A DNA stretch of 64,000 nt from Sphingomonadaceae bacterium (GTDB lineage: Bacteria > Pseudomonadota > Alphaproteobacteria > Sphingomonadales > Sphingomonadaceae). Each line of letters opens with the position of its first letter. Within the stretch, counting starts at the first letter, position 1. The notes under the pieces are model-generated. The model searched no databases and was not told where the DNA came from. It worked only from the letters and a program-made list of their open reading frames with translations. Below, piece after piece: positions 18,650-27,726 of this stretch. The stretch is from positions 40,341 through 104,340 of the forward strand of contig CANFXW010000013.1 in assembly GCA_947451145.1 (NCBI GenBank), given 5' to 3'. A program made the position numbers and the translations under genes.

Positions 18650-18716
18650 GCGTCCCCCGATATTTTCACTGGGCCCTAGTCCCTTGCGTGCATTCAATGC
18701 TGCACGCCCTTAGCGG

Positions 18717-19181
18717 TCAATACTTATCGCCGAGTTTAGAATGGTCCCACGAGATGTAGCGCCGGGGCGTCAAGCGAATGACAACACGCTTGGTATAAGA
18801 GGCGGTAATCTGTTCCTGCGCGCCTTCGCTGTGCGGGCGGCCATTGGCGCTGCGGATGTACTGCATTGCTGCGCGCATCGGCTCGAATTCGCGGATGATC
18901 TCGGCATCGCACTGGGCCATTACCGACTTGATTTCGTGATAGAATTCGCCGCTTTCAACCGAGATCGTCGCGCGCGGATCGCGTTCGACATTCACCACCT
19001 TCTGCGCCTTGGCGAAGGAGCTGATGACGATCCGCCCTTCCGGGTCCACCCCGTAATAGAGCGTGACCATGTGGGGCATTCCGTCCTTACCGATGGTGCC
19101 GAGCACCGCCTTGCACTGGCTGCGCAGGTATTCGAGCGATTCTGCGTCCGACATCCGGATCAGGTCACGGCGGCTGGGCAT
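18717..19181 (-). CDS. PPOX-class FMN/F420-type flavin-binding protein
   Basis: A 154-residue split-barrel protein of the pyridoxamine-5'-phosphate-oxidase-like superfamily. MVTLYYGVDPEGRIVISSFAK and NVERDPRATISVE are the characteristic beta-strands lining the flavin pocket. It is small and lacks the PNPOx-specific C-terminal domain, so it is not vitamin B6 oxidase. Its start overlaps the MaoC stop by one base, so it belongs to the liu/mcc operon. The reaction is unknown; members of this class reduce or oxidise small molecules with F420 or FMN. Confidence 0.8.
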   Translation of the reverse strand: MPSRRDLIRMSDAESLEYLRSQCKAVLGTIGKDGMPHMVTLYYGVDPEGRIVISSFAKAQKVVNVERDPRATISVESGEFYHEIKSVMAQCDAEIIREFEPMRAAMQYIRSANGRPHSEGAQEQITASYTKRVVIRLTPRRYISWDHSKLGDKY

Positions 19182-19639
19182 CAGGCGGCTTCAGGCGAGG
19201 GTTTGAGCATGACAGTGCGCGTCATCGACAGCGCCACCTCGTCGCGCTGGTTGGTCAGCTCATGGCTGAACACGACGATACCGTGACCGGGGCGCGATCT
19301 GGAGGGGCGCATTTCCAGCACCTCGCTGTGGCAGGTCAGCGTATCGCCGATGAAGGTCGGCTTGGGGGTGACGATCTTGTCGAAGCCAAGGTTGGCAATC
19401 AGCGTGCCGACTGTGGTGTCGGCAATCGACAGGCCCACCGCGAGGCTGAAGGTGAAGGTGGAATTGACCAGAATCTGGCCGAACTCGCTGGCCTTGGCAT
19501 ATTCGGCATCAAGGTGCAGCGGCTGCATGTTATGCGTCATCGCGCTGAACATCAGGTTGTCGGTTTCGGTAACCGTGCGGCTCGGCTGGTGCGTGATGCG
19601 ATCACCGACCTGCCATTGATCGAAGTAACGTCCGGGCAT
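19181..19639 (-). CDS. MaoC-like dehydratase/hydratase of the leucine operon
   Basis: A 152-residue hot-dog-fold (R)-specific hydratase-like protein. The hydratase signature reads THNMQPLHLD: His42 is kept, but the canonical catalytic Asp is Asn37. The NxQPLH form is shared, as far as I recall, by mesaconyl-CoA hydratase-like MaoC proteins that sit near leucine and dicarboxylate genes. ATG at 19639 follows GGAGGAATAG. It lies directly behind mccA. No LiuC crotonase is present, so it could act on 3-methylglutaconyl-CoA or a related branched enoyl-CoA; that is inference. Confidence 0.82.
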   Translation of the reverse strand: MPGRYFDQWQVGDRITHQPSRTVTETDNLMFSAMTHNMQPLHLDAEYAKASEFGQILVNSTFTFSLAVGLSIADTTVGTLIANLGFDKIVTPKPTFIGDTLTCHSEVLEMRPSRSRPGHGIVVFSHELTNQRDEVALSMTRTVMLKPSPEAA

Positions 19640-19640
19640 C

Positions 19641-21491
19641 CTATTCCTCCACCGCCTCGATCCGCGCGAGAAGCGCATCTACCTGCACCTGCGTGCCGGA
19701 AACGGCTTTCAGTTCCGCCACCACACCATCGAACGGAGCGGTGAGGGTGTGTTCCATCTTCATGGCTTCGAGCGTGAGCAGCTTCTGCCCCTTGGTGACC
19801 GACTGGCCTTCAGTGACGTCCACCGCGATGATCTTGCCAGGCATTGGGGAGAGAATATCACCATCATGCGCGCCGTGGTGGCCGGAGCCGGCAACCCGCC
19901 AGGGCTGCAATTGCCAGACCTTGCCGTTTTCGGCGATCAGGATCGATTCCTCAGGCTCGTCAGCCGCTTCACCTTCCAGCGCGATTTCGATGGGCTGTCC
20001 GTCAAGCAGGAAGGTGCCGACATTGCGGCTCGGCGCGTTCAGGCGGAAGCCCGAGGCCATGGCATAAGGAACCAGCCCCATCGCGGCCTCGAGCAGCATT
20101 TCATCTGACGGTTCGGGATCGGTTGCCATAGCCTCGCCATCGCGGCCGATCAGGCCGGTGTCGACCTTGCCCGAAGCAAATTCGGGATGGGCAAGCGCGT
20201 TGATCAGGAAGGCGGCATTGGTGCGAACCGGCCAGACGGCGCTGTCTTCCAGCATGTCGGACAAGCGCAGGCGTGCTTCATCGCGGCTGCTGCCGTGGGT
20301 GATCAGCTTGGCGATCATCGGATCGTAAAAGGGGGAGACTTCCGCACCTTCGTAAACGCCGGTGTCGATGCGACCGCCTTCGACTTCGCCGAGTTCAAAC
20401 AGTTCGAGCCTGCCGATGCTTGGCAAGAAGCCCTTGGCGGGATCCTCGGCATAGAGCCGTGCTTCCATGGCCCAGCCGTTGATGCTCAGCTCGTCCTGCT
20501 TGCATGGGATCGGCTCGCCAGAGGCAACGCGCAGCTGCCATTCAACCAGATCGACGCCGGTGATCTCTTCGGTCACCGGGTGCTCGACCTGCAGGCGGGT
20601 GTTCATTTCCATGAACCAGATGCGATCGGCGCGCAGGCCTTCGGAGCCGTCGGCGATGAACTCGATGGTGCCTGCGCCTTCATAGTCCACCGCCTTGGCG
20701 GCGCGGACGGCGGCCATACAAACGGCCTCGCGCGTTGCAGCGTCCATGCCGGGGGCAGGGGCCTCTTCGATCACCTTCTGGTGGCGGCGCTGGAGCGAGC
20801 AATCGCGCTCGAACAGGTGGACGACATTGCCGTGGCTGTCGCCGAACACCTGCACCTCGATGTGGCGGGGCGAGAGGATGTACTTCTCGATCAGGACATG
20901 GGCATTGCCGAACGAGGCACTGGCCTCGCGCTGGCACGAGGCGAGGGCATCGGCGAAGTCTTCCGGCTTTTCGACCAGCCGCATCCCCTTGCCGCCGCCG
21001 CCAGCGACGGCCTTGATCAGCACGGGGTAGCCGATCTTGGCAGCCTCTGCGGCGAGGTTCGCCGGGTCCTGATCGTCACCGAGGTAGCCGGGGGTGCAGG
21101 GCACTCCGGCCTCAAGCATCAGCTTCTTGGCCGCATCCTTCAGGCCCATCGCGGTGATTGATGCGGGCTTGGGGCCAACCCAGACGATACCAGCATCCAT
21201 CACCGCCTGCGCGAACTCGGCGTTCTCGGATAGGAAGCCGTAACCCGGATGGATCGCTTCCGCGCCGGTTGCCTTGGCCGCGGCGATGATCTTCTCGCCC
21301 ACCAGATAGCTCTCGCGGGCTGCCGAGGGGCCAATATGCACCGCCTCGTCCGCCGAGCGCACGTGCAGCGCCTTGGCGTCAGCATCGGAATAGACCGCAA
21401 TGGTTCGAATACCCAAGCGGCGCGCCGTGCGAATAACCCGGCAAGCGATTTCGCCACGATTGGCGATTAGGAGGCTTTTGATCATGGTCAT
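19641..21491 (-). CDS. mccA: 3-methylcrotonyl-CoA carboxylase, biotin-containing alpha subunit
   Basis: A 616-residue biotin carboxylase plus biotin carrier. Residues 1-450 show KSLLIANRGEIACRVIRTAR, IHPGYGFLSEN, the ATP-grasp loop VLIKAVAGGGGKGMR and MEMNTRLQVEHPVTE. The C-terminus carries the biotinyl Lys in LEAMKMEHTL. It works with MccB to carboxylate 3-methylcrotonyl-CoA in leucine degradation. Adjacency to mccB and isovaleryl-CoA dehydrogenase separates it from acetyl- and propionyl-CoA carboxylases. The ATG at 21491 overlaps the mccB stop by one base (TGATG); ATG at 21485 is also possible. Confidence 0.93.
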   Translation of the reverse strand: MTMIKSLLIANRGEIACRVIRTARRLGIRTIAVYSDADAKALHVRSADEAVHIGPSAARESYLVGEKIIAAAKATGAEAIHPGYGFLSENAEFAQAVMDAGIVWVGPKPASITAMGLKDAAKKLMLEAGVPCTPGYLGDDQDPANLAAEAAKIGYPVLIKAVAGGGGKGMRLVEKPEDFADALASCQREASASFGNAHVLIEKYILSPRHIEVQVFGDSHGNVVHLFERDCSLQRRHQKVIEEAPAPGMDAATREAVCMAAVRAAKAVDYEGAGTIEFIADGSEGLRADRIWFMEMNTRLQVEHPVTEEITGVDLVEWQLRVASGEPIPCKQDELSINGWAMEARLYAEDPAKGFLPSIGRLELFELGEVEGGRIDTGVYEGAEVSPFYDPMIAKLITHGSSRDEARLRLSDMLEDSAVWPVRTNAAFLINALAHPEFASGKVDTGLIGRDGEAMATDPEPSDEMLLEAAMGLVPYAMASGFRLNAPSRNVGTFLLDGQPIEIALEGEAADEPEESILIAENGKVWQLQPWRVAGSGHHGAHDGDILSPMPGKIIAVDVTEGQSVTKGQKLLTLEAMKMEHTLTAPFDGVVAELKAVSGTQVQVDALLARIEAVEE

Positions 21492-23092
21492 CACATCCTG
21501 AACACGCCGAAGGACGGCCGGTCGGGGATTGGCGCTTCCAGCGTTGCCGCCAGAGCCAGCCCCAGCACATCGCGGGTCTGTACCGGGTCAATCACCCCGT
21601 CATCCCACAGCCGCGCGGTGGCGTAGTAGGGATTGCCTTCATCCTCATACATCTGGCGGATCGGGGCCTTGAAGGCTTCGGCTTCCTCAGGCGACCACTT
21701 GGCAGCATCGCGGTGGACTGTGGCCAGCACTGAGGCCGCCTGTTCGCCGCCCATCACCGAGATGCGGGCGTTGGGCCAGGTGAACAGGAAGCGCGGATCA
21801 TAGGCGCGGCCGCACATGCCGTAGTTGCCCGCGCCGAAGCTGCCGCCGATCAGCACGGTGAGCTTTGGCACCTGCGCGGTGGCGACGGCTGTCACCAGCT
21901 TGGCGCCGTGCTTGGCGATGCCCTCGGCCTCATACTTGCCGCCGACCATGAAGCCCGAGATGTTCTGCAGGAACAGCAGCGGAATGCCGCGCTGGCAGGC
22001 GAGTTCGATGAAGTGCGCGCCCTTTTGTGCGGACTCCGAAAACAGGATGCCGTTGTTGGCAAGGATCGCCACCGGCATGCCCCAGATATGGGCAAAACCG
22101 CAGACCAGAGTAGTGCCGTACAGCGCCTTGAATTCATGGAACTCGCTGCCATCGACAATGCGGGCGATCACTTCCTTGACGTCATAGGGTTCGCGCACGT
22201 CTTCGGGGATTACCGAATAGAGTTCTTGCGGATCAAACTTCGGCTCTCGCGGTTCCTTCAGCGCCAGTTTGTGCTGGTGGCCCGCGCCAAGGTGCGAAAC
22301 GATATCGCGGACGATAGTGAGCGCATGCTCGTCATTCTCGGCGAGGTGGTCGGTAACGCCGGATTTGCGGCTGTGCAGATCGCCGCCGCCCAGGTCTTCG
22401 GCGCTGATCACTTCGCCGGTCGCGGCCTGAACCAGCGGCGGGCCGGCGAGGAAGATCGTGCCCTGTTCCTTCACGATCACGCTCTCGTCCGACATTGCGG
22501 GAACGTAGGCGCCGCCTGCCGTGCAAGAACCCATCACGCTGGCAATTTGCGGGATTCCAAGCGCGCTCATGTTGGCCTGATTGAAGAAGAAGCGGCCAAA
22601 GTGGTCGCGGTCGGGGAATACCTCCGCCTGATTGGGCAGGTTCGCGCCGCCGCTGTCGACCAGATAGACGCAGGGCAGGCGGTTGGCCTGGGCCACTTCC
22701 TGCGCGCGGATGTGCTTCTTCACTGTCAGCGGGAAATAGGTGCCGCCTTTGACCGTCGCATCATTGACGAAGATCATGCACTGGCGGCCCGAAACCCGGC
22801 CGATGCCGGTGATTATGCCCGCGCCGGGAACCTCGTCATTGTAGAGTCCATTGGCCGCCAGTTGCCCCAGTTCAAGGAATGGCGAGCCGGGATCGAGCAG
22901 GCGCTCCACCCGGTCACGCGGGAGCAACTTGCCGCGGCCGGTGTGGCGGTCGCGGGACTTCTGGTCCCCGCCCAGCGCAGCCTTGGCCACCCGCTCGCGC
23001 AGTTCCGCCGCCAGCGCCCGGTTAAGCTTGGCCCGCGCCTGCGCCTGCGGCGAGGTGAGGTCTACGTTCGATTCCAGTGCTGGTGCGCTCAT
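21491..23092 (-). CDS. mccB: 3-methylcrotonyl-CoA carboxylase, carboxyltransferase beta subunit
   Basis: A 533-residue carboxyltransferase with two crotonase-like halves. Markers of methylcrotonyl-CoA carboxylase beta are [76 protein letters not shown] and [20 protein letters not shown]. It transfers carboxyl from the biotin arm of MccA to 3-methylcrotonyl-CoA, giving 3-methylglutaconyl-CoA. Its ATG overlaps the liuA stop as ATGA. It is the second gene of the leucine operon. Confidence 0.95.
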   Translation of the reverse strand: MSAPALESNVDLTSPQAQARAKLNRALAAELRERVAKAALGGDQKSRDRHTGRGKLLPRDRVERLLDPGSPFLELGQLAANGLYNDEVPGAGIITGIGRVSGRQCMIFVNDATVKGGTYFPLTVKKHIRAQEVAQANRLPCVYLVDSGGANLPNQAEVFPDRDHFGRFFFNQANMSALGIPQIASVMGSCTAGGAYVPAMSDESVIVKEQGTIFLAGPPLVQAATGEVISAEDLGGGDLHSRKSGVTDHLAENDEHALTIVRDIVSHLGAGHQHKLALKEPREPKFDPQELYSVIPEDVREPYDVKEVIARIVDGSEFHEFKALYGTTLVCGFAHIWGMPVAILANNGILFSESAQKGAHFIELACQRGIPLLFLQNISGFMVGGKYEAEGIAKHGAKLVTAVATAQVPKLTVLIGGSFGAGNYGMCGRAYDPRFLFTWPNARISVMGGEQAASVLATVHRDAAKWSPEEAEAFKAPIRQMYEDEGNPYYATARLWDDGVIDPVQTRDVLGLALAATLEAPIPDRPSFGVFRM

Positions 23093-24243
23093 GCCCCGAT
23101 CAATTCCCGTCCAATCAGCATCCGCCGGATTTCGTTGGTGCCTGCGCCGATATCGAGCAGCTTTGCATCGCGCAGGAACCGTTCGACCGGCCAGTCCTTG
23201 GTGTATCCTGCCCCGCCCAATGCCTGAACTGCCTCGCCCGCGACACGGAAAGCGGACTCGCTGGCGAGCAGTATCGCTCCCGCGGCGTCAAAGCGGGTGG
23301 TCTGCCCGGCGTCGCAGGCTTTTGCCACAGCATAGACGTAAGCCCGCGCCGATTGCAGGGCGACGTACATGTCGGCGATCTTGGCCTGCATCAGTTGGAA
23401 AGCGCCGATGGGCTGGCCGAACTGCTTGCGCTCGCGCACGAAGGGGATGACGACGTCGAGGCAGGCTTGCATGATGCCAAGCTGAAGTCCGGCGAGCACC
23501 ACGCGCTCATAGTCGAGGCCGGACATGAGTACGCCGACACCGCCGTTCAGCGGTCCCATGATCTGCTCTTCGGCAACGAAGCAATCGTCGAAAACCAGCT
23601 CTGCCGTGGGGCTACCTCGCATGCCCAGCTTGTCGATCTTCTGGCCGATCGAGAAGCCGGGCATGCCTTTCTCGATCAGGAAGGCGGTGATGCCGCGAGA
23701 GCCTTCGCCGGTCTTCGCATAGACCACCAGAGTATCGGCGCAGGTGCCGTTGGTGATCCAGAATTTGGTGCCATTGAGGCGGAAGCCGCCGGGCACCGCT
23801 TCTGCCTTCAGCTTCATCGAGACCACATCAGAGCCCGCACCGGCCTCGCTCATAGCTAGGCTGCCGACGTGTTCGCCCGAGATCAGCTTGGGCAGGTACT
23901 TAGCCTTCTGCTGCTCGGTGCCCCAGCGTCGGATCTGGTTGACGCAGAGGTTGGAGTGCGCGCCATAGGACAGGCCGACCGAGGCCGAGGCCCGGCTGAC
24001 TTCCTCGACCGCGATCACATGTTCGAGATAGCCGAGGCCAAGCCCGCCCCATTCCTCTTCCACGGTAATGCCGTGCAGGCCCAACGCGCCCATCGGCTCC
24101 CAAAGTTCACGCGGGAACCAGTCTTCGGCATCGGCGCGGGTAGCGAGTGGGGCGATCTGTTCGTCCGCAAAGCGTGCTGTGGCCTCGCGGATCATCTCGG
24201 CGCTTTCGCCCAGGGCGAAGTCAAATTGGGGTGTGGCACGCAT
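23089..24243 (-). CDS. liuA: Isovaleryl-CoA dehydrogenase
   Basis: A 384-residue acyl-CoA dehydrogenase that oxidises isovaleryl-CoA to 3-methylcrotonyl-CoA with FAD. The family blocks [35 protein letters not shown] and [20 protein letters not shown] are present. The catalytic Glu sits in [11 protein letters not shown], the position diagnostic of isovaleryl-CoA dehydrogenases, while the usual medium-chain position carries Gly (DIGAGTNE). ATG at 24243 follows GGGAGGATTGC. It is the promoter-proximal gene of the liuA-mccB-mccA operon, divergent from a LysR regulator. Confidence 0.95.
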   Translation of the reverse strand: MRATPQFDFALGESAEMIREATARFADEQIAPLATRADAEDWFPRELWEPMGALGLHGITVEEEWGGLGLGYLEHVIAVEEVSRASASVGLSYGAHSNLCVNQIRRWGTEQQKAKYLPKLISGEHVGSLAMSEAGAGSDVVSMKLKAEAVPGGFRLNGTKFWITNGTCADTLVVYAKTGEGSRGITAFLIEKGMPGFSIGQKIDKLGMRGSPTAELVFDDCFVAEEQIMGPLNGGVGVLMSGLDYERVVLAGLQLGIMQACLDVVIPFVRERKQFGQPIGAFQLMQAKIADMYVALQSARAYVYAVAKACDAGQTTRFDAAGAILLASESAFRVAGEAVQALGGAGYTKDWPVERFLRDAKLLDIGAGTNEIRRMLIGRELIGA

Positions 24244-24287
24244 GCTGCAATCCTCCCTTTTGCGCAGGCTAGCATTCCCACCAGTCA

Positions 24288-24330
24288 AATCAAAATTGAT
24301 TGATGATGAGAAATAAGATAGAAATTATCT
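24288..24330. promoter_or_regulatory. Divergent LysR/liuA regulatory palindromes
   Basis: Two inverted repeats lie in the 87-base divergent region. AATCAA-AA-TTGATT spans 24288-24301, and AGATA-GAAAT-TATCT spans 24316-24330 and touches the lysR start codon. The region is AT-rich against its surroundings. LysR proteins typically bind such sites between themselves and the target operon; that the target is liuA is inference from geometry. Confidence 0.5.
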
Positions 24331-25188
24331 ATGATAAAACGAACCCAGCTCCGCCAGTTCCTTGCCGTGGTTGATACCGGAAGCTTCACCCGAGCGGCAG
24401 AGCGGGTTGGGGTCGCGCAGCCCAGCCTGTCTGCCGGTATTGCCGAGCTTGAGCGGATTGCTGGTGCGCGGCTGTTCTTGCGCGACCGGCGGCGGATACG
24501 CCTCACTGACGCGGGCAATCGCCTGCTCGCCCATGCCCGCGCGATTGAAAAGGAATTCCGGTTGGCCGAAGCCAGCCTTGCAGAATCTGCGCCGGCGGCC
24601 AGTCCCCTCCGACTTGGCGTGATTCCCTCACTGGCCACGGAGATGCTGGGGCAACTGGTCTCGCGATGGCAGGGCGCACGCGGTCTGGTGCTGGTTGAAG
24701 GAAGCGACGCCGATCTGCGCAAGCGGATGTCGGAAGGGCAAGTCGATGTCGCGCTCACGCTGCTGCGCCCGGAAGATCGCGAACGGCCATCGGTCGAGCT
24801 GCGGGAAGAAGGCTATGCCCTGATGCTGTATGAAGGGCATCCACTCGCTGAACGCGCCGAACTGGAGGCAGGCGATGTTGCGGGCGAAACGATGATTGCC
24901 CGCCGCTCTTGCGAAATCCTGTCTGAAACAAGCCGCTGGTTCACCCAGCGCGGGGTGCGGCCGCCGTTCTTCCTCCGCTCGGCCAACGATGACCGTTGCA
25001 TGGAGATGGTGCGGATCGGCAAGGGGGTGACGACTGCGCCGGAATCGCTGGCTCGCCCGGGCATTCGCGCCGTGCCGCTTGTCGGGTATGATTTCCGGCG
25101 AACGATCGGCCTGCTGCTGCCGCGCGGGTTCAGCGGTGATCCTGCGGACCATCCTTTGGCTCAGGCATGGCAGGCGGCGCAGGTCTGA
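24331..25188 (+). CDS. LysR-family transcriptional regulator
   Basis: A 285-residue LysR regulator. Residues 1-60 hold the winged helix-turn-helix (LRQFLAVVDTGSFTRAAERVGVAQPSLS as the recognition region), followed by the linker helix. Residues 90-285 form the periplasmic-binding-like co-inducer domain (LRLGVIPSLATEMLGQLV, VDVALTLLR). It is transcribed away from liuA with an 87-base shared control region. Leucine/isovalerate operons in other Proteobacteria are usually run by the MerR-type LiuR, so control here would be a replacement. The effector is unknown. Confidence 0.92.
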   Translation: MIKRTQLRQFLAVVDTGSFTRAAERVGVAQPSLSAGIAELERIAGARLFLRDRRRIRLTDAGNRLLAHARAIEKEFRLAEASLAESAPAASPLRLGVIPSLATEMLGQLVSRWQGARGLVLVEGSDADLRKRMSEGQVDVALTLLRPEDRERPSVELREEGYALMLYEGHPLAERAELEAGDVAGETMIARRSCEILSETSRWFTQRGVRPPFFLRSANDDRCMEMVRIGKGVTTAPESLARPGIRAVPLVGYDFRRTIGLLLPRGFSGDPADHPLAQAWQAAQV

Positions 25189-25197
25189 GCCTTAAAT

Positions 25198-26442
25198 TCA
25201 GATGATTTTAAGGTCCTTGAGCGCGGCCATCCGCTCATCGCTGTAACCTAGCAGGTCCTGCAGAACCTCAACATTATGCTCGCCCAGCATCGGCGGCGCA
25301 CGGCGGATGGTGGCCGGACTGGCCGACATCTGCGCGAGCGGGCTGGCAATCAGATCGACCGATCCAGCCTCGGCAAAGGCATGCGGGGTCGTGGCGCGCA
25401 GGTTGCGGTGCTTTACCTGATCGTCTTCCCATACCTCGGGCAGCGTATTGTACTTGGCTGCCGGAATGCCAACCTCTTCAAACATATCGAGCAGGTCTGT
25501 GACGGAAATCATGCTGCTCCAGGCATTGATAATGTTGATCAGTTCGGCCCGGCCTTCGCGGGCGCGCTTAAAGTTTGAGTCAAATCGCGGGTCATCATTG
25601 AGTTCGGGCTGGCCCATCAGCACGGTGAGGCGGCGATAGTGTTCGTCGGTTCCGGCAGTGAGATAGACGATGCCATCGCTGCACTGGAGCAGATCGGCAG
25701 GGCCGCCGCCATTGCCGCCGTTGCCAAGGCGTGGAGGGGCCATACCGCTGATCAGGTAATCCTGCATGATATGGCTGACCATCGCCACCGAAGTATCTAG
25801 CAAGGCAATGTCGATAAACTGCCCTTCGCCGGTGCGACTGCGGTATTGCAGCGCGGCAAGGATCGACAGCGCGGTGTTGTGGCCTGTGATGAAGTCGACC
25901 AGACTTGGGCCGGCCTTCAATGGCCCCGCGCCGGGCTGGCCATCGGCAATACCCGTCACCGCCATCATCCCCCCGGTTGCCTGAAACAGGCCGTCATAGC
26001 CGGGCTTCGCAGCCATCGGTCCGGTCTGGCCATAGCCAGTGACCGAGCAATAGATCAGCCGCGGGTTGATTGCTTTCAGGCTCTCATAGTCCAGCCCGAA
26101 GCGCGCCAAATCGCCGACTTTGTAGTTCTCGATCAGCACGTCGGCATCTTTCACCAGTGCGCGGATGATTTCCTGCCCCTCGGGCTTGGAGTGGTTGACC
26201 GTGATCGAGCGTTTGTTGCGGTTCGAGACGGTGAAGAAGCTGGACTGCCTGGTTTCAATTCCGTCCTTGCCCTTGACCCAAGCCGTACCATAGCCGCGCC
26301 CGTCATCGCCGACGCCGGGACGCTCGATCTTGATGACGTCTGCCCCCAGATCGCCAAGGATCTGCGCACCAACCGGGGCGGCGAAAACGCGGGACATGTC
26401 GATAACGCGGATGCCGGAAAGGGCGCTGTTGTCTGTGGTCAT
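25198..26442 (-). CDS. Class III (CaiB/BaiF-type) CoA transferase
   Basis: A 414-residue family III CoA transferase. N-terminal block LSGIRVIDMSRVFAAPVGAQ, VIKIERPGVGDD, RNKRSITVNHSKPEGQEI and the active-site Asp region in GPSLVDFITGHNTALSI are visible, with ADVLIENYKVGDLARFG typical of the group. It moves CoA between acids, for example succinyl-CoA to another carboxylate. The ATG at 26442 removes 27 unconserved residues. It is convergent with the lysR gene (9 bases) and divergent from an SDR gene, so its pathway is undefined. Confidence 0.9.
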   Translation of the reverse strand: MTTDNSALSGIRVIDMSRVFAAPVGAQILGDLGADVIKIERPGVGDDGRGYGTAWVKGKDGIETRQSSFFTVSNRNKRSITVNHSKPEGQEIIRALVKDADVLIENYKVGDLARFGLDYESLKAINPRLIYCSVTGYGQTGPMAAKPGYDGLFQATGGMMAVTGIADGQPGAGPLKAGPSLVDFITGHNTALSILAALQYRSRTGEGQFIDIALLDTSVAMVSHIMQDYLISGMAPPRLGNGGNGGGPADLLQCSDGIVYLTAGTDEHYRRLTVLMGQPELNDDPRFDSNFKRAREGRAELINIINAWSSMISVTDLLDMFEEVGIPAAKYNTLPEVWEDDQVKHRNLRATTPHAFAEAGSVDLIASPLAQMSASPATIRRAPPMLGEHNVEVLQDLLGYSDERMAALKDLKII

Positions 26443-26572
26443 GGGGCAAACTCTAGCCGCGCCGCCGCCCCCCGCCAAGCAATGGCAAGGCCAATACCGC
26501 TCTGGCGTTCTCGACGCAGGCATTGTCGGGGGCTATCGTTCGTTAAATTGATTTCCCGGCGGAGGCAGGACT

Positions 26573-27349
26573 GTGAAAGTTGCAATAATTACCGGCGCGG
26601 GCAGCGGCATCGGACTGGAAACCGCCAAAATGCTCGCTGCCGAAGGCACCGCAGTCGTCGGTGTCGGTCGCGACAAGGGCAAGCTGGCGACGCTGGAGGC
26701 GGCAATCGGCAATCCGGCGTTGGTCGCGACGATTTCGGTTGATGTGACGGCGGAAGATGCCCCGGCAAAGATTGTCGCGTTGGCGCTCGAGCGGTTTGGG
26801 CGGATCGACTACCTCGTCAACAACGCGGGCGTCGGCAGCCCCAAGCCGGTGCATGAGGCCAGCGATGGTGACTGGGACGGCATGATGGACATCATGCTGC
26901 GCGCGCCTTTCCGGCTGTGCCGTGAAGTGCTGCCGCATCTGGAAAACGGCGCGTCGATCGTAAATGTCACATCCACTTTCGCCCATATCGGCGGCCGGCG
27001 TGGCGGTGCCTATTCGGCGGCCAAGGGCGGGCTCAAGTCGCTCACCGAGCACATGGCCTGCGAATATGGCCCGCGCGGCATTCGCTCGAACTGCGTCGCG
27101 CCGGGCGTGACGATGACCGAGATGGTGGCGCACCGTTTTGAAGACGAAGTATTCAAGCGCGCCAATGTGGAAACCACGCCCTATCCGCGCCTCGCCAACC
27201 CCGAGGATATAGCCAGCGTAATCGCATTCCTGTGCTCTGACGGGTCGCAGATGATCAACGGCCAGTCGATTGTCGTCGATGGCGGCTGGACCAACACCAA
27301 GTACCTCAGCCCCCGCGCAACGACGACGAAATGGGTCGAACAGGACTGA
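26573..27349 (+). CDS. Short-chain dehydrogenase/reductase
   Basis: A 258-residue classical SDR starting with GTG at 26573. ITGAGSGIGLETAKML is the NAD(P) motif, NNAGVGSPK the structural Asn block, VNVTST the catalytic Ser region, and AYSAAKGGLKSL the Tyr-x3-Lys pair. The C-terminal NGQSIVVDGGWT is typical of secondary-alcohol dehydrogenases such as FabG-like and hydroxyacyl-CoA or steroid dehydrogenases. It runs 5 bases ahead of an EthD-domain gene, suggesting a two-gene operon in degradation of an unknown compound. Confidence 0.9.
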   Translation: MKVAIITGAGSGIGLETAKMLAAEGTAVVGVGRDKGKLATLEAAIGNPALVATISVDVTAEDAPAKIVALALERFGRIDYLVNNAGVGSPKPVHEASDGDWDGMMDIMLRAPFRLCREVLPHLENGASIVNVTSTFAHIGGRRGGAYSAAKGGLKSLTEHMACEYGPRGIRSNCVAPGVTMTEMVAHRFEDEVFKRANVETTPYPRLANPEDIASVIAFLCSDGSQMINGQSIVVDGGWTNTKYLSPRATTTKWVEQD

Positions 27350-27354
27350 CCGGA

Positions 27355-27726
27355 ATGTCGAGAGAGATCACCAAGATCATCATCGGCCTAAAGCGCCGGC
27401 CCGGCATGAGCGTTGAGGACTTCCGCACCTATTACGAGAACGTCCATACCAAGGTTGCGGGCAAGTATGCTCAGCCGGGGATGTGTTATTACGCGCGGCG
27501 CTATCTCGATCCATTGCCGCATCTCGATACCAAGGAGATCCACGAACCCGAGTTCGATGTGATCACCGAGCTGTGGTATGACGATCCCAAGGCGGCCGCC
27601 GGGCTGATCTGGATGGTGGGCGAAGGCAAGTTGCCCGCAGACGTATTCGAGGACGAGCACAACCTGTTTGACCGGCCGAAGACGCGCTATTTTCGCACCA
27701 CTGAATGCGTTAGCGATCTGGCTTAG
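27355..27726 (+). CDS. EthD-domain protein
   Basis: A 123-residue ferredoxin-like (dimeric alpha+beta barrel) protein. The EthD signature is clear: LKRRPGMSVEDFRTYYENVHTKV-type N-terminus and a late FDVITELWYDD strand, with FDRPKTRYFRT at the C-terminus. EthD-domain proteins are found in ether and polyketide pathways and some act as small-molecule oxygenases or cyclases without cofactor. The ATG at 27355 lies 6 bases after the SDR stop. Substrate is unknown. The stop overlaps that of the convergent SnoaL gene. Confidence 0.82.
   Translation: MSREITKIIIGLKRRPGMSVEDFRTYYENVHTKVAGKYAQPGMCYYARRYLDPLPHLDTKEIHEPEFDVITELWYDDPKAAAGLIWMVGEGKLPADVFEDEHNLFDRPKTRYFRTTECVSDLA

Noticed and set aside
18717..19181. 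Annotation as pyridoxamine 5'-phosphate oxidase PdxH
   Set aside because: Too short, lacking the PdxH C-terminal domain and substrate motif; only the split-barrel fold is supported.
20187..21161. A 324-codon plus-strand frame opposite mccA
   Set aside because: Opposes a biotin carboxylase with all motifs intact; the frame lacks any protein-like motif.
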